Of a stretch of DNA of 64,000 nucleotides, positions 63,302-64,000 are shown one piece after another (the stretch's first letter is position 1; each line of letters opens with the position of its first letter). Under the pieces are notes generated by a model, which saw only the letters and a program-made list of their open reading frames with translations, made no database searches and was not told where the DNA came from. A program made the translations under genes and the position numbers. Location: positions 9,010,001 to 9,074,000 of the forward strand of contig NZ_JAPNKE010000002.1 in the NCBI RefSeq assembly GCF_026626665.1, written 5' to 3'. This stretch comes from Nannocystis pusilla (lineage in GTDB: Bacteria > Myxococcota_A > Polyangia > Nannocystales > Nannocystaceae).

Positions 63302-64000
63302 TTACTCGGCTGGGAAGGGCCACCACGGGTCGGCGACGAACAGCTTGCCCGGGGCGCGCTGGAACAGCCAGGCGCCGTACAGCTGGAGGGCGGCGGAGAC
63401 GAGCACGAGGGGCAAGAACCACCGGCTGCGCGCCGCCGCCGGCGACCAGCAGGACCAGCACGAACGGTAGGAAGTCGAGGGCGAAGCGGTAGGAGAACTG
63501 GACCTGGCCGCTGTTTTGATAGAGGAGCGCCGGCACTGCGACCGCGAGCGCCGCGAGCACGAGGCCGCGGCGCTGCGGCAGCGGGTCGCGGGCGTTCAGC
63601 AGGCACAGCAGCCACGGCGAGGCCAGCAGCAGGCCCATGCCGTGGATCGACCAGCGCACGTGCAGCGGCGACAGCTGGACCTGCGGCCACAACCACAGCA
63701 TGCACTCGAGGTTGCGCCACAAGTAGTGCAGGCCGAACATGCCGTGGGTCTGGATCCGCTCTTGCCAGCGGATCTCGAGGTAGCGATGGCCGAACTCGAA
63801 GATGTCGTCGAAGCGGGCCCAGTTGAACCATGCCAGCGCGCCGCCGATCAGCATCAGCGGAACGAAGAATCGCAGCAGCGCGGCCGGGCGGCGATCGACC
63901 CGCCACCACTCGAGCAGATAGAACGGGGCCGCGAACGCGACCTGCGGGCGACAGGCGGCGGCCAGGCCGAGCCACAGACCGGCGCCCGCGGGTCGGGCGG
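63302..64000 (-). CDS. Polytopic membrane protein, glycosyltransferase-like (5' partial, frame-disrupted)
   Basis: The C-terminal part (about 230 residues) of a membrane protein continuing beyond the window. It has several hydrophobic helices (GLWLGLAAACRPQVAFAAPF, LLRFFVPLMLIGGALAWFN, LVLAALAVAVPALLYQNSGQ) and conserved-looking loops (FDDIFEFGHRYLEIRWQERI, QFSYRFALDFLPF). The pattern of amphipathic loops between helices resembles GT39/ArnT-like or PMT-type membrane glycosyltransferases. The frame breaks near 63433, after which RWFLPLVLVSAALQLYGAWL completes the last helix before the stop. Catalytic residues would be upstream of the window. Confidence 0.75.

Overview
This window is very GC-rich (roughly 70% or more by eye). 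Its gene content points to a myxobacterium (Myxococcota), most likely a Nannocystis-like member. The reasons are four eukaryote-like Ser/Thr kinases fused to TPR domains, many lipoproteins with Ser/Thr/Gly- or Asp/Gly-rich linkers and Cys-rich heads, an ADYC-type protein, a choice-of-anchor L-type protein and a sigma54 activator. The genus is an inference. I saw no rRNA, tRNA or CRISPR.

Layout. 1-5017: two tandem kinase-TPR paralogues, the first cut by the window edge. 5506-9560: a DUF2325 protein, a protein made of seven tandem ribosomal L7/L12 C-terminal-like domains, and a sigma54 activator divergent from a ferredoxin, with twin palindromes between them. 10120-11252: a HipA-like kinase/DUF3037 pair. 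11491-16885: a Sel1 lipoprotein, a secreted protein, a DEAD-box helicase with an RRM protein upstream, and a protein with D...ExK residues. 17398-23042: a DxD-rich hypothetical, an LtaS/sulfatase-like membrane enzyme, a pentapeptide-repeat protein and an ArsR/AHSA1 pair. 23272-34656: a kinase with a DFS motif, a serine hydrolase, lipoproteins, an IstB (IS21) remnant, and an ADYC protein in an operon with an intact kinase. 34866-42257: an Asp/Gly repeat lipoprotein, a choice-of-anchor lipoprotein, AstA, a PPP-like phosphatase, an HD-GYP response regulator and a Cys-rich lipoprotein. 42258-44228: a degenerate region with a MITE-like inverted repeat. 44229-55719: a metalloprotease, metF, an NCS2 permease, xthA, an ACE-like M2 peptidase, a beta-helix protein, a cytochrome c lipoprotein and small proteins. 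56253-64000: an AAA ATPase overlapping a 5'-3' exonuclease, an MFS exporter, a sirtuin, a uracil-DNA glycosylase and a truncated membrane protein.

Two window-wide features stand out. First, a family of short inverted repeats with core ACATGTCC-N4-GGACATGT (variants ACCTGTCC and CTGTCC) lies mostly between convergent genes, as tandem blocks, and in a few coding regions. It looks like a dispersed signal or mobile hairpin and is the best candidate for something undescribed. Second, about twenty genes carry a single-base frame disruption although homology continues in the next frame. This is more consistent with uncorrected indels in the assembly than with mass pseudogenisation, so those genes are annotated across the break.
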